64,000 bases of DNA. It comes from CAVSRC01 sp963762605 (GTDB lineage Bacteria; Pseudomonadota; Alphaproteobacteria; Rhizobiales; Kaistiaceae). Of the stretch, positions 1 to 8,933 are shown one piece after another. Under the pieces are notes generated by a model. The model saw only the letters and a program-made list of their open reading frames with translations. It was not told where the DNA came from and did not search any database. Position 1 is the first letter of the stretch, and every line of letters starts with the position of its first letter. The stretch covers positions 62,001-126,000 of the forward strand of contig CAVXLJ010000018.1 of assembly GCA_963762605.1 (NCBI GenBank), written 5' to 3'. Position numbers and translations under genes: made by a program.

Positions 1-711
1 CAGGGGCGGGGCGGAGCGCCTTCCGCCGACGTGCTCGACCGTATTGCCGGCGCCCTGATGCTGACGGACCTCGAGCGCGAGCATCTCTTCCTGCTCGGCC
101 TCGGCCGGCCGCCGGAGGTGCGCTACCACCAGCCGGAAGGGGTTTCGCCGCGGCTGCAGCGGGTGATCGACGCGCTTGCATTCAGCCCGACCATCGTCAA
201 GACGCCGACTTGGGACATTGTCGCTTGGAACCAGGCCGCCGCGGCGGTGCTGACCGATTACGGAAAATTGCCGCCGGAGGAGCGGAACATCCTGCGCCAG
301 ATGTTCCTGAATCCGCATGTGCGGGCGGCCCAGTGGGATTGGAACGCGGTGGCACGCTTCGTGGTCGGCGTGTTCAGGGCGGATGTCGTCCGCGCCGGGG
401 CGACGGAGGAGATCAAGGAATTGGTCGACGACCTGTCGCGCGAAAGCCCGGAATTCGCGGCGCTATGGGCCGACAACGACGTGCGCTCCTATGGCGGGGG
501 CACCAAGAAGCTCAACCATCCGGTTGCCGGGCCGCTCGCCATGGAGTTCTCGACCTTCGCCGTCGACGGGCGGCCGGATCTGAGCCTGGTCGTCTACAAT
601 CCTGCAACGTCGGCCGACGCCGAAAAGGTCCGGGCCCTGATCGCTGCCAAGGTCGGGGCGGGGGACGCGCCGGTCACCTCGGGAATCGACATTTCCGGCG
701 GAACCGGCTAA
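1..711 (+). CDS. MmyB-type XRE-family regulator, C-terminal part (5' truncated)
   Basis: The reading frame is open from the first base of the window, so the N-terminus, presumably carrying an XRE-type helix-turn-helix, lies outside. What remains is about 236 residues matching the MmyB-like ligand-binding domain found C-terminal to such helix-turn-helix domains: a segment with SPTIVKTPTWDIVAWN, then a helical part and a final beta-rich stretch containing LNHPVAGPLAMEFSTF. Regulators of this class bind DNA and probably a small hydrophobic ligand. The GTG at 31 is an internal codon rather than a convincing start, because the upstream codons read sensibly. The target genes cannot be inferred from what is visible. 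Confidence 0.8.
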   Translation, partial: QGRGGAPSADVLDRIAGALMLTDLEREHLFLLGLGRPPEVRYHQPEGVSPRLQRVIDALAFSPTIVKTPTWDIVAWNQAAAAVLTDYGKLPPEERNILRQMFLNPHVRAAQWDWNAVARFVVGVFRADVVRAGATEEIKELVDDLSRESPEFAALWADNDVRSYGGGTKKLNHPVAGPLAMEFSTFAVDGRPDLSLVVYNPATSADAEKVRALIAAKVGAGDAPVTSGIDISGGTG

Positions 712-774
712 GAACGCCGCATTAACCGGCTCCGGCGACACTTGTCGGTGAGCCGTGACCCCAGGCTCGAGAGC

Positions 775-885
775 ATGATCGATCGCGATCACAGCCAGTT
801 CGACGCAGACGCCGCTTGCGGCGCGCGGTCGGCTGCGCCGGCCTCCGGCCTCCTTCTTCTCGGCCTCCTGCTTAGGCGCCCCTGA
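775..885 (+). CDS. Leucine-rich leader peptide of leuA
   Basis: A 36-codon frame starts at ATG 775 and ends at TGA 883-885, about 115 bases before leuA. Near its end seven Leu codons occur in eight positions (LLLLGLLL, 850-873), using CTC, CTT and CTG, and it ends RRP. Such peptides control branched-chain amino acid operons: a ribosome stalling on Leu codons when leucine is short changes folding of the downstream RNA. A GTG at 748 in the same frame could be an alternative start. The ribosome-binding site is weak. The position in front of leuA and the Leu run make the call; translation of the peptide is inferred. Confidence 0.7.
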   Translation: MIDRDHSQFDADAACGARSAAPASGLLLLGLLLRRP

Positions 886-1000
886 GCGTCGACTGCTCCT
901 TGTCGGGCGGGCACTCAGGGGGACGTTGCCCAAGAACCTCATCCCGGTTGGCGCCCGCCACTGACAGACGCGGGCAGGACTTCGAGAAGGACTTCCGATC
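854..1000 (+). promoter_or_regulatory. leuA leader RNA with competing pairings
   Basis: Several mutually exclusive stems can form. The Leu-codon run 854-863 can pair with 982-991 (ten pairs, two of them G-U), which covers the leuA Shine-Dalgarno GAGAAGGA. 879-886 pairs perfectly with 914-921 (CCCCTGAG/CTCAGGGG). 871-876 pairs with 881-886. 906-912 pairs with 953-959. No U-run follows any stem, so control at translation initiation fits better than classical termination. The pairings are read from the sequence; the regulatory role is inferred. Confidence 0.5.
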
Positions 1001-2569
1001 ATGACTTCCGAACAGGCGGTACCGGCCAAGGACCGCATCATCATCTTCGACACAACCCTGCGCGACGGCGAGCAGTGCCCTGGCGCCTCGATGACCCTCT
1101 CCGAGAAGCTGCAGGTCGCCGAGATTCTCGACGAGATGGGGGTCGATGTGATCGAGGCCGGCTTCCCGATCGCTTCCAACGGCGATTTCGAGGCGGTCAC
1201 CGAGATCGCCAAGGTGATCAAGAATGGTGTCGTCTGCGGTCTCGCGCGTGCCGGCTTCAAGGATATCGACCGCGCGGCCGAGGCCTTGCAGCACGCGGAG
1301 CGGCGCCGCATCCACACCTTTATCTCGACCAGCCCGCTGCACATGAAGTTCAAGCTGAACAAGGAGCCGGAGGAGGTCTATGAGGCGGTTGTCGCCTCGG
1401 TGACGCGGGCGCGCGGCTATACCGACGATGTCGAGTGGTCGCCGGAGGACGGCACCCGCACCGAGCACGATTTCCTGTGCCGAACGGTGGAGGCGGCGAT
1501 CAAGGCCGGTGCGACCACCATCAACATCCCCGATACCGTCGGCTATACGGTGCCGGAGGAATACTACGCCCTCATGCGCATGTTGATGGAGCGCGTGCCC
1601 AATTCCGACAAGGCGGTGTTCTCCACTCATTGCCACAACGATCTCGGCTTGGCGGTGGCCAATTCGCTGGCCGGCGTCAGGGCCGGCGCGCGGCAGATCG
1701 AATGCACCATCAACGGCCTCGGCGAGCGCGCCGGCAATGCCTCGCTGGAGGAGATCGTGATGGCGTTGCGCGTGCGCGGCGACGTCATGCCCTACGAGAC
1801 CGCCATCAAGGCGCCCTATCTCATGCGCGCCTCCAAGCTGGTCTCGGCGGTCACCGCCTTCCCGGTGCAGTACAACAAGGCGATCGTCGGCAAGAACGCC
1901 TTCGCCCATGAGGCCGGGATCCACCAGGACGGCATGCTGAAGAATGCCCAGACCTACGAGATCATGCGCCCCGAGGACGTCGGCGTGCGCGCCACCTCGC
2001 TGGTCATGGGCAAGCATTCCGGCCGCCATGCCTTCCGCGAGAAGTTGAAGGAATTGGGCTTCGATCTCGGCGACAACGCCATGGAAGAGGCCTTCCGGCG
2101 CTTCAAGGACCTGGCCGACCGCAAGAAGCACGTCTTCGATGAGGACATCTCGGCGCTGGTCGAGGACGAGATGATCCAGGCCGGCGAGGCGATCCGCCTG
2201 GTGGCGCTGACCGTGATCGCCGGCACCGGCGGGCCGCAGAAGGCGATCGTCACCCTCGACGTCGAGGGTCAGCACATCACCAAGGAAGCGCTGGGCGAGG
2301 GGCCGGTCGACGCCATGTTCAATGCGATAAAGGCAATCGCGCCGCACAACGCGACGCTCCAGCTCTATCAGGTGGGCGCGGTGACCGAGGATTCGGATGC
2401 GCAGGCGGAAGTCTCGGTGCGCCTCGGCGAGGACGAGAAGGTGGTGACTGGCCGCGGCGCCGATACCGACACCATGGTCGCCTCGGCTAAGGCCTATGTC
2501 TCGGCGGTCAACAAGCTGCTCCTGAAGCGCGGGCGCATTCACCCGCAGGCAGTGTCTGCGACGGCGTGA
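1001..2569 (+). CDS. leuA: 2-isopropylmalate synthase
   Basis: This enzyme joins acetyl-CoA and 2-oxoisovalerate to make 2-isopropylmalate, the first committed step of leucine synthesis, in the cytoplasm. The 522-residue product has the usual length. The N-terminal TIM-barrel carries DTTLRDGEQ at residues 17-25, the metal-binding HCHND motif near 211 and GLGERAGN near 240. The C-terminal 140 residues form the LeuA dimer domain that binds leucine for feedback inhibition. AAGGA at 987-991 lies nine bases before the ATG. The gene stands alone between the leader peptide and a strong terminator, so control is probably through the leader RNA plus allosteric inhibition. Homologues such as citramalate or homocitrate synthase are less likely given the leucine-rich leader. 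Confidence 0.95.
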   Translation: MTSEQAVPAKDRIIIFDTTLRDGEQCPGASMTLSEKLQVAEILDEMGVDVIEAGFPIASNGDFEAVTEIAKVIKNGVVCGLARAGFKDIDRAAEALQHAERRRIHTFISTSPLHMKFKLNKEPEEVYEAVVASVTRARGYTDDVEWSPEDGTRTEHDFLCRTVEAAIKAGATTINIPDTVGYTVPEEYYALMRMLMERVPNSDKAVFSTHCHNDLGLAVANSLAGVRAGARQIECTINGLGERAGNASLEEIVMALRVRGDVMPYETAIKAPYLMRASKLVSAVTAFPVQYNKAIVGKNAFAHEAGIHQDGMLKNAQTYEIMRPEDVGVRATSLVMGKHSGRHAFREKLKELGFDLGDNAMEEAFRRFKDLADRKKHVFDEDISALVEDEMIQAGEAIRLVALTVIAGTGGPQKAIVTLDVEGQHITKEALGEGPVDAMFNAIKAIAPHNATLQLYQVGAVTEDSDAQAEVSVRLGEDEKVVTGRGADTDTMVASAKAYVSAVNKLLLKRGRIHPQAVSATA

Positions 2570-2593
2570 CCCAATCCATCTTGCCAATCAAGG

Positions 2594-2621
2594 CGGCCGC
2601 GCTCCGGAGCGCGGCCGTTTT
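2594..2621 (+). terminator. Rho-independent terminator of leuA
   Basis: A perfect 10-bp GC-rich stem (2594-2603 with 2608-2617) and a four-base loop are followed by TTTT. It lies 24 bases after the leuA stop codon and also faces the end of the convergent GGDEF/EAL gene. Confidence 0.85.
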
Positions 2622-2641
2622 CGTTCGTCGGCTTGACAGGA

Positions 2642-4507
2642 TCAGCCGGCAGCCAGTTCGGCCGGGCGCTCGGCGTCGGTAGCGGTCGGTGCGGGGGTGA
2701 TCGCGCCCATGCGCTTGAACAGCTCCAAGGCGCTGGCCTTGGCCATCGGCACGCCGTAGAAATAGCCCTGCACCTCCTCGCAGCCCTCGTTCTGCAGGGC
2801 GGTCGCCTGTTCCGCCGTCTCCACGCCCTCCGCGTTCACGTGAATGCCGAGCGCGCGGCCCAGGCTGATGATCGCACGGACGATCGCCTGAGCATCTTTG
2901 CTGCTGCCGAGATCGGCAATGAAGGAGCGGTCGATCTTGATCTTGTCAAAAGGGAAGCGCCGCAGATAGCCGAGGCTCGAATAGCCCGTTCCGAAATCGT
3001 CCATGGCGATGTGCACGCCGAGGCTCTTGAGCGCGGTCAACACGCCGAGCGTGCGCTCGGTATCCGTGATGAGAACCTCCTCGGTGATTTCCAGTTCGAG
3101 CCGGTTGGCCGGCATCCCCGACCGCCGGAGCGCGCTCTCGACGGTGGCGACGAGGTTGCGGTGGGTAAACTGGTCGGGCGAGAGGTTGACCGCAACGCGC
3201 AACGGCGCCCAGCCCGCCGCCTCCCGGCAGGCAGTGTGCAGGATCCATTCGGTCAACGGCAGGATCAGGCCACTGCTCTCGGCCACCGGGATGAATTCGG
3301 CAGGCGGGACTTCGCCACGCTCGGGATGGTGCCAGCGCAGGAGGGTCTCGACGCCGACGATGCGTTGCGTGGCGAGATCGATCTGGGGCTGATAGGCGAG
3401 GCTGAACTGCTTCTCGCGCAGCGCCGTGCGCAGGTCGGCTTCCAGCGCTTTGCGCTTCTGTAGCGCAGTGTCCATCTTCTCTTCGAAGAAGTGGTAGGTG
3501 CCGCGGCCACTGGTCTTCGACTTGTATAGGGCAAGGTCGGCATTCTTGAGCAGTTGGTTGGCGCCAATCTGTGTACCCGGTGCAATGGAGGCCATGCCGA
3601 CGCTGGCGGCAATGATTGCTTCCTGCCCGTTCAGGTCGAACGGCGCGCTCAATGTGTCGATGACGCGCGCCGCCAGCGTCGCCGCTGCAGCGGCGTTCTC
3701 GCTATCGTTCTGAATGATGGCGAATTCATCGCCCGAGAGGCGCGCAACCGTGTCTTGCGCGCGCACGCAAGCTTTCATCCGCTCGGCCGTCTGCCGCAGC
3801 AGATCGTCGCCGGCGGCGTGGCCGAGGGTATCGTTGACGTCCTTGAAATGGTCGAGATCGATCGAATGGACGGTGACGATCTGGTCATTGCGCCGCGTTC
3901 GCGAGAGGGACTGGTCGAGCCGGTCGATGAAGAGTGCGCGGTTCGGCAGACCGGTCAGGGCATCATGGCTGGCAAGAAACGACAGGCGGTTCCAGGCACG
4001 CTCCAGCGAACGCAGCGGCAAGACACGCAGCCCCCAATAGATCAACAGTCCCGCGATGCATGAGAACAGGGCGACCAGAGCGGCGGTCTTATAGAGGTTT
4101 TCGAGCGAATAGGTGATGTCGAGACGTCCGACCGCAACGCCATAATCGTGGAGCGCCTCCCGCCGCGTCATTGTCGGCCACGGGCTGCCGGGCACGATGG
4201 TCGAGCTTTCCGCGATCAGCTTGCCGCTGTTGCTGACGACACGGTGATCGTCGCCACCAGAGTCGTGGTGGTGCCGTCCGATCATTTCTTCGATGCGGAT
4301 CGTCTCGAACTGCCAATAATCCGGATTGCTGTTGATCAGCTGCGTGATCTGCCGGGCCATCAGAAAGCTCTCGGAGGAGAGCGCGCCGGCGGCTTGCTGA
4401 TAGCCGAAATAGAGGTAGCCGGCCGGAATGCCCAGCGAAACAGCAAGTGCGGTGACTGCTGCCAGCCATTTGGCGAAAACGATGAGGGGGCGATTGCCGG
4501 TGAACAT
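2642..4507 (-). CDS. Membrane GGDEF-EAL protein (c-di-GMP turnover)
   Basis: The 621-residue protein has a transmembrane helix at about 7-35, a periplasmic segment with a His-rich patch (HHHDSGGDDH, 79-88), a second helix at about 141-165, then GGDEF (about 170-340) and EAL (about 355-605) domains in the cytoplasm. The GGDEF signature reads SGDEF (258-262), a variant often active, with an RxxD product-inhibition site exactly five residues before it. The EAL motif reads ETL (387-389), but EITE (472-475) and DDFGTGYSSL (502-511) are kept, so phosphodiesterase activity is plausible. It lies 20 bases downstream of a phosphate-binding-like protein gene on the same strand, suggesting that a periplasmic binding signal is passed to the enzyme. 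Net direction (synthesis or breakdown) cannot be told. Confidence 0.9.
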   Translation of the reverse strand: MFTGNRPLIVFAKWLAAVTALAVSLGIPAGYLYFGYQQAAGALSSESFLMARQITQLINSNPDYWQFETIRIEEMIGRHHHDSGGDDHRVVSNSGKLIAESSTIVPGSPWPTMTRREALHDYGVAVGRLDITYSLENLYKTAALVALFSCIAGLLIYWGLRVLPLRSLERAWNRLSFLASHDALTGLPNRALFIDRLDQSLSRTRRNDQIVTVHSIDLDHFKDVNDTLGHAAGDDLLRQTAERMKACVRAQDTVARLSGDEFAIIQNDSENAAAAATLAARVIDTLSAPFDLNGQEAIIAASVGMASIAPGTQIGANQLLKNADLALYKSKTSGRGTYHFFEEKMDTALQKRKALEADLRTALREKQFSLAYQPQIDLATQRIVGVETLLRWHHPERGEVPPAEFIPVAESSGLILPLTEWILHTACREAAGWAPLRVAVNLSPDQFTHRNLVATVESALRRSGMPANRLELEITEEVLITDTERTLGVLTALKSLGVHIAMDDFGTGYSSLGYLRRFPFDKIKIDRSFIADLGSSKDAQAIVRAIISLGRALGIHVNAEGVETAEQATALQNEGCEEVQGYFYGVPMAKASALELFKRMGAITPAPTATDAERPAELAAG

Positions 4508-4527
4508 CGCTGTGCCGTACCGCGCCG

Positions 4528-5379
4528 TCAGTCGACCGGCGCGGTCGGCAGATAACCGGCTTCCGTCAACAGGCGGCCGCCCTCGGCGGAGTTCACGAAG
4601 GCGACGAAAGCCGTAGCCGCCGGTGACGGTTCGGGCCCGAGCATGACGTAGAGATGCTTGGCATGGGGATAGCTTCCGTCGCGCAGTGCCTCGACGGTTC
4701 CTGCCTTGCCGCTGAGAGCCAGCGCCTTCAGCGTCCGGTTCTCAGACAGCATTTGTCCGACTGAGATCACGCCAAGAGAACCACGGATGTCTTCCAGGGC
4801 CTTGGCGTTGTCCTGATCGTTGATGGCAACGAAAAGGTCGTCACGGCTGATGGCGGTATCGATGGCCTTGTCCATCTCAGGCGACAGCGTGCGCAAAAAT
4901 GCGGTGTCGGCTTCGCCCGCCGGGCGCATGACCAGGCGCAGGCGGGATCCATTCGGCCACGTGGTAATGTCGCCCTGATAGGCGCCCGCCACTTGCACCA
5001 GGGTGACGCCGTCGGTGACGGTGTCGGCGCGCGTGGCGAAGACCAGCGGCGTGCGGGCGTATTCACGCTCGACCAGGCCTGCGGCCGTCTCATCCACGTT
5101 CAGTGGCCGGGCGCTGACGCACAGTTCGATGTTGCCGGCGATCAGTGCCTTGATGCCGCCTCCCGAGCCGAGGCTCGGCAGGACTATGACATTGAAGTCG
5201 GGATGCTGACTTGCGAAGGCGTCGGCGAGCCGTTGGATACCGCCGAGCGCCGATCCGGTTCCGCCGATGCGCAGCGTCTCCGCCGCCTGGCCCGGCAAAA
5301 GTCCCGCGGCGATGACGATCAGTGCGGCAGCCGTCAACCGACACACTGCGGCAAGAGATCTGCCGGGGAACCGAAACAT
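4528..5379 (-). CDS. PstS-like periplasmic substrate-binding protein
   Basis: The product of about 283 residues starts with a signal peptide (MFRFPGRSLAAVCRL..., cleavage near PGQAAE) and continues as a PBP-like fold of the phosphate-binding family: an early GTGSALGG loop, then PSLGSGGGIKAL and later GSLGVISVGQ. The ATG at 5379 is preferred to an in-frame TTG at 5436 because it gives a clean signal peptide and has GGTAGG just upstream. No PstCAB permease or ATPase genes are near; the only partner is the GGDEF/EAL gene 20 bases downstream. A sensory role, delivering ligand occupancy to the periplasmic part of that protein, is inferred. The ligand could be phosphate or another oxyanion. Confidence 0.8.
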   Translation of the reverse strand: MFRFPGRSLAAVCRLTAAALIVIAAGLLPGQAAETLRIGGTGSALGGIQRLADAFASQHPDFNVIVLPSLGSGGGIKALIAGNIELCVSARPLNVDETAAGLVEREYARTPLVFATRADTVTDGVTLVQVAGAYQGDITTWPNGSRLRLVMRPAGEADTAFLRTLSPEMDKAIDTAISRDDLFVAINDQDNAKALEDIRGSLGVISVGQMLSENRTLKALALSGKAGTVEALRDGSYPHAKHLYVMLGPEPSPAATAFVAFVNSAEGGRLLTEAGYLPTAPVD

Positions 5380-5570
5380 CTGCCTACCCGCACCAGAGGG
5401 TGGGACCGGGCGGACGGCGCGTGGATTGGTGCGCAATTCGCGGGTCCGGACACCTCAATTTGGCGATGAGACGGTGCGGTACGGTGAATTACCCCTGTCA
5501 AATTTGCCTAATTTGCGTGACAGCGTGTATGGAACGTTAGCGGACCGGCCTGATGGGCAAGAACACGGCA

Positions 5571-5597
5571 AAAGGCCGCGCAACGAGGCGCGGCCTT
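5571..5597 (-). terminator. Terminator of the MscS-family gene
   Basis: A perfect 10-bp stem (5572-5581 with 5588-5597; AAGGCCGCGC/GCGCGGCCTT) lies 26 bases beyond the stop of the mscS-like gene and runs into TTTT when read on the minus strand. The stretch 5380-5570 between it and the binding-protein gene has no gene; it should hold the promoter of the binding protein, with a TTGACA on the minus strand near 5500 but no clear -10 box. Confidence 0.8.
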
Positions 5598-5623
5598 CCG
5601 GCGCGGCTCGACGCAACGCCTTC

Positions 5624-6487
5624 TTACGCCGCCTCGCTGCCGGGCGGGGGGGGCGGCGGTGGCGAGTCCTGCACCCAATGCACGACGCGCTGCGGGAAGG
5701 GGATGGTGATGCCGGCTTTTTCCAGCGCCTTCTTGCCGCCCTGGGTCAGGTCCCAGCGCGTGTCCCAGAAACGGGTGGTGGTCGACCAGGCGCGCAGTTG
5801 CAGCACCACCGAGCTGTCGCCCAACGACAGCGGCACGACGGCCACCGGCGGATCGTCGAGCACGTCGGGATGGGCGCGGGCATGCTCGGCCAGCACCTTT
5901 CGGCCGGTGGCGATGTCGTCCTCGTAGGCGATGCCGAACTCGATCAGCACCAGCCGCGTACGGTTGCGCGAATAGTTGGTGAGCGTCGTGTTCCACAATT
6001 CGGAATTGGGCACGAACTTGTAGATGCCATCCCAGGTGCGCAGACGCGAATGGAAGAGATTGATCTCCTCGACAGTGCCGGAAACGCTGCTGATCTCGAT
6101 ATAGTCGCCGACGCGAAACGGCCTCAGCCACAAGAGCATGATGCCGGCGGCGATATTGGCGAGCGTCCCCTGCAGGGCGAGGCCGACGGCGAGGCCGGCG
6201 GCACCGAGCACGGCGAGCACCGAGGTGGTCTGCACACCGAGCTGGCCGAGGGCCGCCACGACGACGATGATCAGGATGGTGTAACGCACCGCCGCGCCGA
6301 CGACCGGCACCATGGTCATGTCCGAATGGCTGGCCCGCGTCATCAGGCTGCGGGCGCCGCGCGCCGCCCAGCTGGCGCCGTAGTAGCCAACCAGCAGGAT
6401 GATGAGCGCGGTGATCAGCCGCGGCAGGAATTCGCTCGCCCAGCTCAGGGCAACGGTGCCCAGACTGGTCAGTTCCGAAAGGTTCAT
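5624..6487 (-). CDS. Small-conductance mechanosensitive channel, MscS family
   Basis: The 287-residue inner-membrane protein opens under membrane tension to release solutes on osmotic downshock. Three N-terminal hydrophobic helices are followed by the pore helix and signature (LAVLGAAGLAVGLALQGTL, then RPFRVGDYIEI), then the soluble vestibule domain with FVPNSELWNT. The C-terminus carries a run of eight prolines and ends GSEAA, which is unusual but harmless in appearance. ATG 6487 is chosen over a start at 6550 because AGGAGGG lies just upstream and the hydrophobic region then starts at the expected distance. It is a single gene, divergent from the Crp/Fnr regulator. Confidence 0.92.
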   Translation of the reverse strand: MNLSELTSLGTVALSWASEFLPRLITALIILLVGYYGASWAARGARSLMTRASHSDMTMVPVVGAAVRYTILIIVVVAALGQLGVQTTSVLAVLGAAGLAVGLALQGTLANIAAGIMLLWLRPFRVGDYIEISSVSGTVEEINLFHSRLRTWDGIYKFVPNSELWNTTLTNYSRNRTRLVLIEFGIAYEDDIATGRKVLAEHARAHPDVLDDPPVAVVPLSLGDSSVVLQLRAWSTTTRFWDTRWDLTQGGKKALEKAGITIPFPQRVVHWVQDSPPPPPPPGSEAA

Positions 6488-6627
6488 CCGGCCCTCCTGT
6501 TTCGGTCGGGTCCCAGCGCCCGCCGGGGCGCGCCAGACAGCTTGATACATGGCCCGGGCGGCGGGACAAAGCCGCTCTCGCCATCGCCGCCTGTGGGTGG
6601 TAGCAGAGTTAAGCGGAGGCGACAGTT

Positions 6628-7302
6628 ATGCCAATGGAAGACCTGACGGCCCAGCTTGGCCGGACAGTGCTGTTCAACGGGCTCGATGAGGCGGATCTCC
6701 GCCGGCTGGCGGGGATCGCCCGGGAGAGGACGCTTGCGGCCGGGGAAGTGCTGTTCGACCAGGGCGATGAATCCGACGGGCTCTACGTCGTGGTGTCGGG
6801 CATCGTGCGCATCTACATCACCGCCGATGACGGCCGTGAGGCGACGGTGTTCCTGTCCGAGGAAGGCGAGGTGATCGGCGAGATGGCCCTGCTCGACGGG
6901 CTGACACGCAGTGCCGGCGCTGCGGCGCTGACCGACGCGCGGCTGGTGGTTATCCCGCGGGCGCCCTTTCTGGAGCTGCTCGACTCGACGCCGAAGCTTG
7001 CCCGCCAGATCATCCTGACGTTGTGCGAGCGGCTGCGCTCGACCAATGCCCAGTTCGACCAGGCGGTCTTCCACGACCTCCGCCACCGCCTGCTGGTCCT
7101 GTTGCAGCAGATCGCGGTGATCCACGGCCGGGTGGAGGCCGACATGGCGGTGGTCGAGCTGGACATCACCCAGGGCACCATCGCCCAGATGCTCGGCGCC
7201 AGCCGCGAGGCGGTCAACAAGCAGCTGCGGGCCCTGGTCAAGGAAGGCTATCTGGCGCTCGACCAGCACAAGATCCAGATCTTCAAGCAGCCGCGCAGCT
7301 GA
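6628..7302 (+). CDS. Crp/Fnr-family transcriptional regulator
   Basis: The 224-residue protein has a cyclic-nucleotide-binding-type beta-roll (about residues 10-125; FDQGDESDGLYVVVSG, then GEVIGEMALLDG) and a C-terminal winged helix of the Crp type (about 150-220, recognition helix near LGASREAVNKQLRAL). The four N-terminal cysteines of Fnr are absent, so an oxygen-sensing iron-sulfur cluster is not expected. The residue pattern in the roll (GEMALLDG rather than GE.ALL..R.R) leaves cAMP binding doubtful. GGAGG sits 8 bases before the ATG. It is divergent from the mechanosensitive channel gene; its targets are unknown. Confidence 0.9.
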   Translation: MPMEDLTAQLGRTVLFNGLDEADLRRLAGIARERTLAAGEVLFDQGDESDGLYVVVSGIVRIYITADDGREATVFLSEEGEVIGEMALLDGLTRSAGAAALTDARLVVIPRAPFLELLDSTPKLARQIILTLCERLRSTNAQFDQAVFHDLRHRLLVLLQQIAVIHGRVEADMAVVELDITQGTIAQMLGASREAVNKQLRALVKEGYLALDQHKIQIFKQPRS

Positions 7303-7467
7303 TACCCGGCCGGGTTGCGAGCGGATGCCGCGGAGCGGCGGAATTTCGTGTTTGCGATCAGGGCGTTGGTGCCAGGGCTCTAACTCGCCCGTCAAGCTGG
7401 ACAGGCTGGGGGGGCTTTGATAGTAGATCGGCCGGCCGCGCGGCCCTGGCGTCGCGCTGGCATCGGC

Positions 7468-7543
<76 letters not shown>

Positions 7544-8138
7544 AACAAATCAATGTTTCTTTGGGAAATCCCGGAGACCGCGGTGTGAATCTGTGACCCT
7601 CAGACGGGGTCGCACGTCTGCACCAGCGACTTCTGACGTTCGCGGGGCGTTCCGGGGACATGCCGGGCGCACAATAACGCCGGCGTGGTGGCGGTCGTAT
7701 CAGGCAACCGCGAAGCGGCGGCCGAGGCGGCGCGCGCTCGCGATCGGTGCCGTCGAGAAGCATTTGCACCGGATTTTCGGGCTGCATCAGGTCGCCGGGC
7801 GGTGAGGTCGGCATGATCGCGAAGCCGACTGGGTTGCGCGCAAAGAGGTTGGCAAGAGCGCCTCGGTTGGTGCCGTCGTCGTTTATGCGACGGCAGGCCG
7901 CCACCGTCGTGAGCCGAAGCGCAGTGTCTTCACGGCTTGTTATGGGATGTGCTCGACCGCATGGGCGAGTGCCCGCTGGTGCAACCGGCAATTGGAGAGC
8001 GACGGGACGGCGCGGTCATCGGGCGCCACGCTATTCTTCACCGCACTTTGATCGACGCGATGACCGGCCCGCATGACCCGCATGACTTGGGCGGTCGAAA
8101 TGCTTCCGCGGCGGCGCGGCCCCACGGAATGGACCGCG
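7544..8138. other. Stretch without a recognisable gene, after tRNA-Lys
   Basis: About 595 bases between the tRNA and the end of dhaL. Open frames exist on both strands but none shows a recognisable motif, a ribosome-binding site with a fitting start, or family-like composition; the frame ending across the tRNA on the minus strand is the usual antisense-of-tRNA artefact. No integrase and no repeat of the tRNA 3' end were seen. It may be decayed DNA at the edge of the sugar island. Confidence 0.5.
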
Positions 8139-8789
8139 TCACACGTCTTCCCCCGAAAGTGTATCTGCCATGGCGCGGATGATGATGACCGCCGATGCTG
8201 CGCCAGGGTCCATGTGTCCCAGCGAGCGTCCTCCCACCCGCGCGGCACGCCCCTTTGCCGCCACCATTGAGCGGGTGGCCCCGGCGCCGTGCTCGGCAGC
8301 GGCGACCACCTCCCGCCAGAACGTGCGCCTGTCGACGCCGTTGGCGAGCGCCAGCGCGGCCGCTTCGGACGCAGGCAGCCAGGCGTCCAGCATTGTCTTG
8401 TCACCCCGCTGCGCCTTGCCCCGTTCGCGGATCCCTGCCGGGATCGCCTGAAGCATTGCTGTCGCGGCTGCCTGATCGATCTCGTCAATCCCATCCAGGC
8501 TCTGCGCTGCCCGGCGGAGGCCGGTGGCGTAGAGCGGGCCGGTCGAGGCACCAACAGAGTTGAGAAAAGCGGTCGCAGCAGCACTCATCACTGCCGATGC
8601 GCTCGACAGCTCAGAGCGCGCTCCCTGCAAGGCAGCGTTCACGGCGTGAAATCCCAGGACCATGGTGATCCCGTGATCGGCATCACCGATGGCGCCGTCG
8701 AGTTCGGAGAGCTGATCCCGGGACTCATCAATCGCCCTGGAGATCCTCTCGAACATGCGTATGAGCTGCCCAATCGCACTAACGGACAT
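8139..8789 (-). CDS. dhaL: Dihydroxyacetone kinase-type subunit DhaL
   Basis: DhaL is the nucleotide-binding subunit that passes phosphate to a ketose bound on DhaK. The 216-residue product has the metal-binding Asp cluster (DGAIGDADHG; D31, D36, D38), the GDKTMLDAW stretch and the C-terminal GRAARVGGRSLGHMDPGA loop that shape the ADP-Mg site. The start has GGGAG spaced well before the ATG. It lies downstream of the SorC-DhaK fusion on the same strand with a 144-base gap, so the fusion is its likely partner. No DhaM or PTS component is present, which suggests direct use of ATP. The substrate may be dihydroxyacetone or a tetrulose; the context favours the latter. Confidence 0.9.
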   Translation of the reverse strand: MSVSAIGQLIRMFERISRAIDESRDQLSELDGAIGDADHGITMVLGFHAVNAALQGARSELSSASAVMSAAATAFLNSVGASTGPLYATGLRRAAQSLDGIDEIDQAAATAMLQAIPAGIRERGKAQRGDKTMLDAWLPASEAAALALANGVDRRTFWREVVAAAEHGAGATRSMVAAKGRAARVGGRSLGHMDPGAASAVIIIRAMADTLSGEDV

Positions 8790-8933
8790 AACGTTCTCCC
8801 ATCGTGCCGATCTTCTCCTCAGCTTCGATAGCGTGAAGGGTCATTTCATCCGCGATCAAACGGCGACAATTGCTTCGGTTTGCGTGGCACGAGATGAAGC
8901 GCTGATGCTGGCTGGATGTGGTCGCGGTGCCCC

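Noticed and set aside
872..2587. Long open frame antisense to leuA (571 codons)
   Set aside because: Typical shadow frame in GC-rich DNA; His/Arg/Asp-rich low-quality protein with no motif, and leuA on the other strand is certain.
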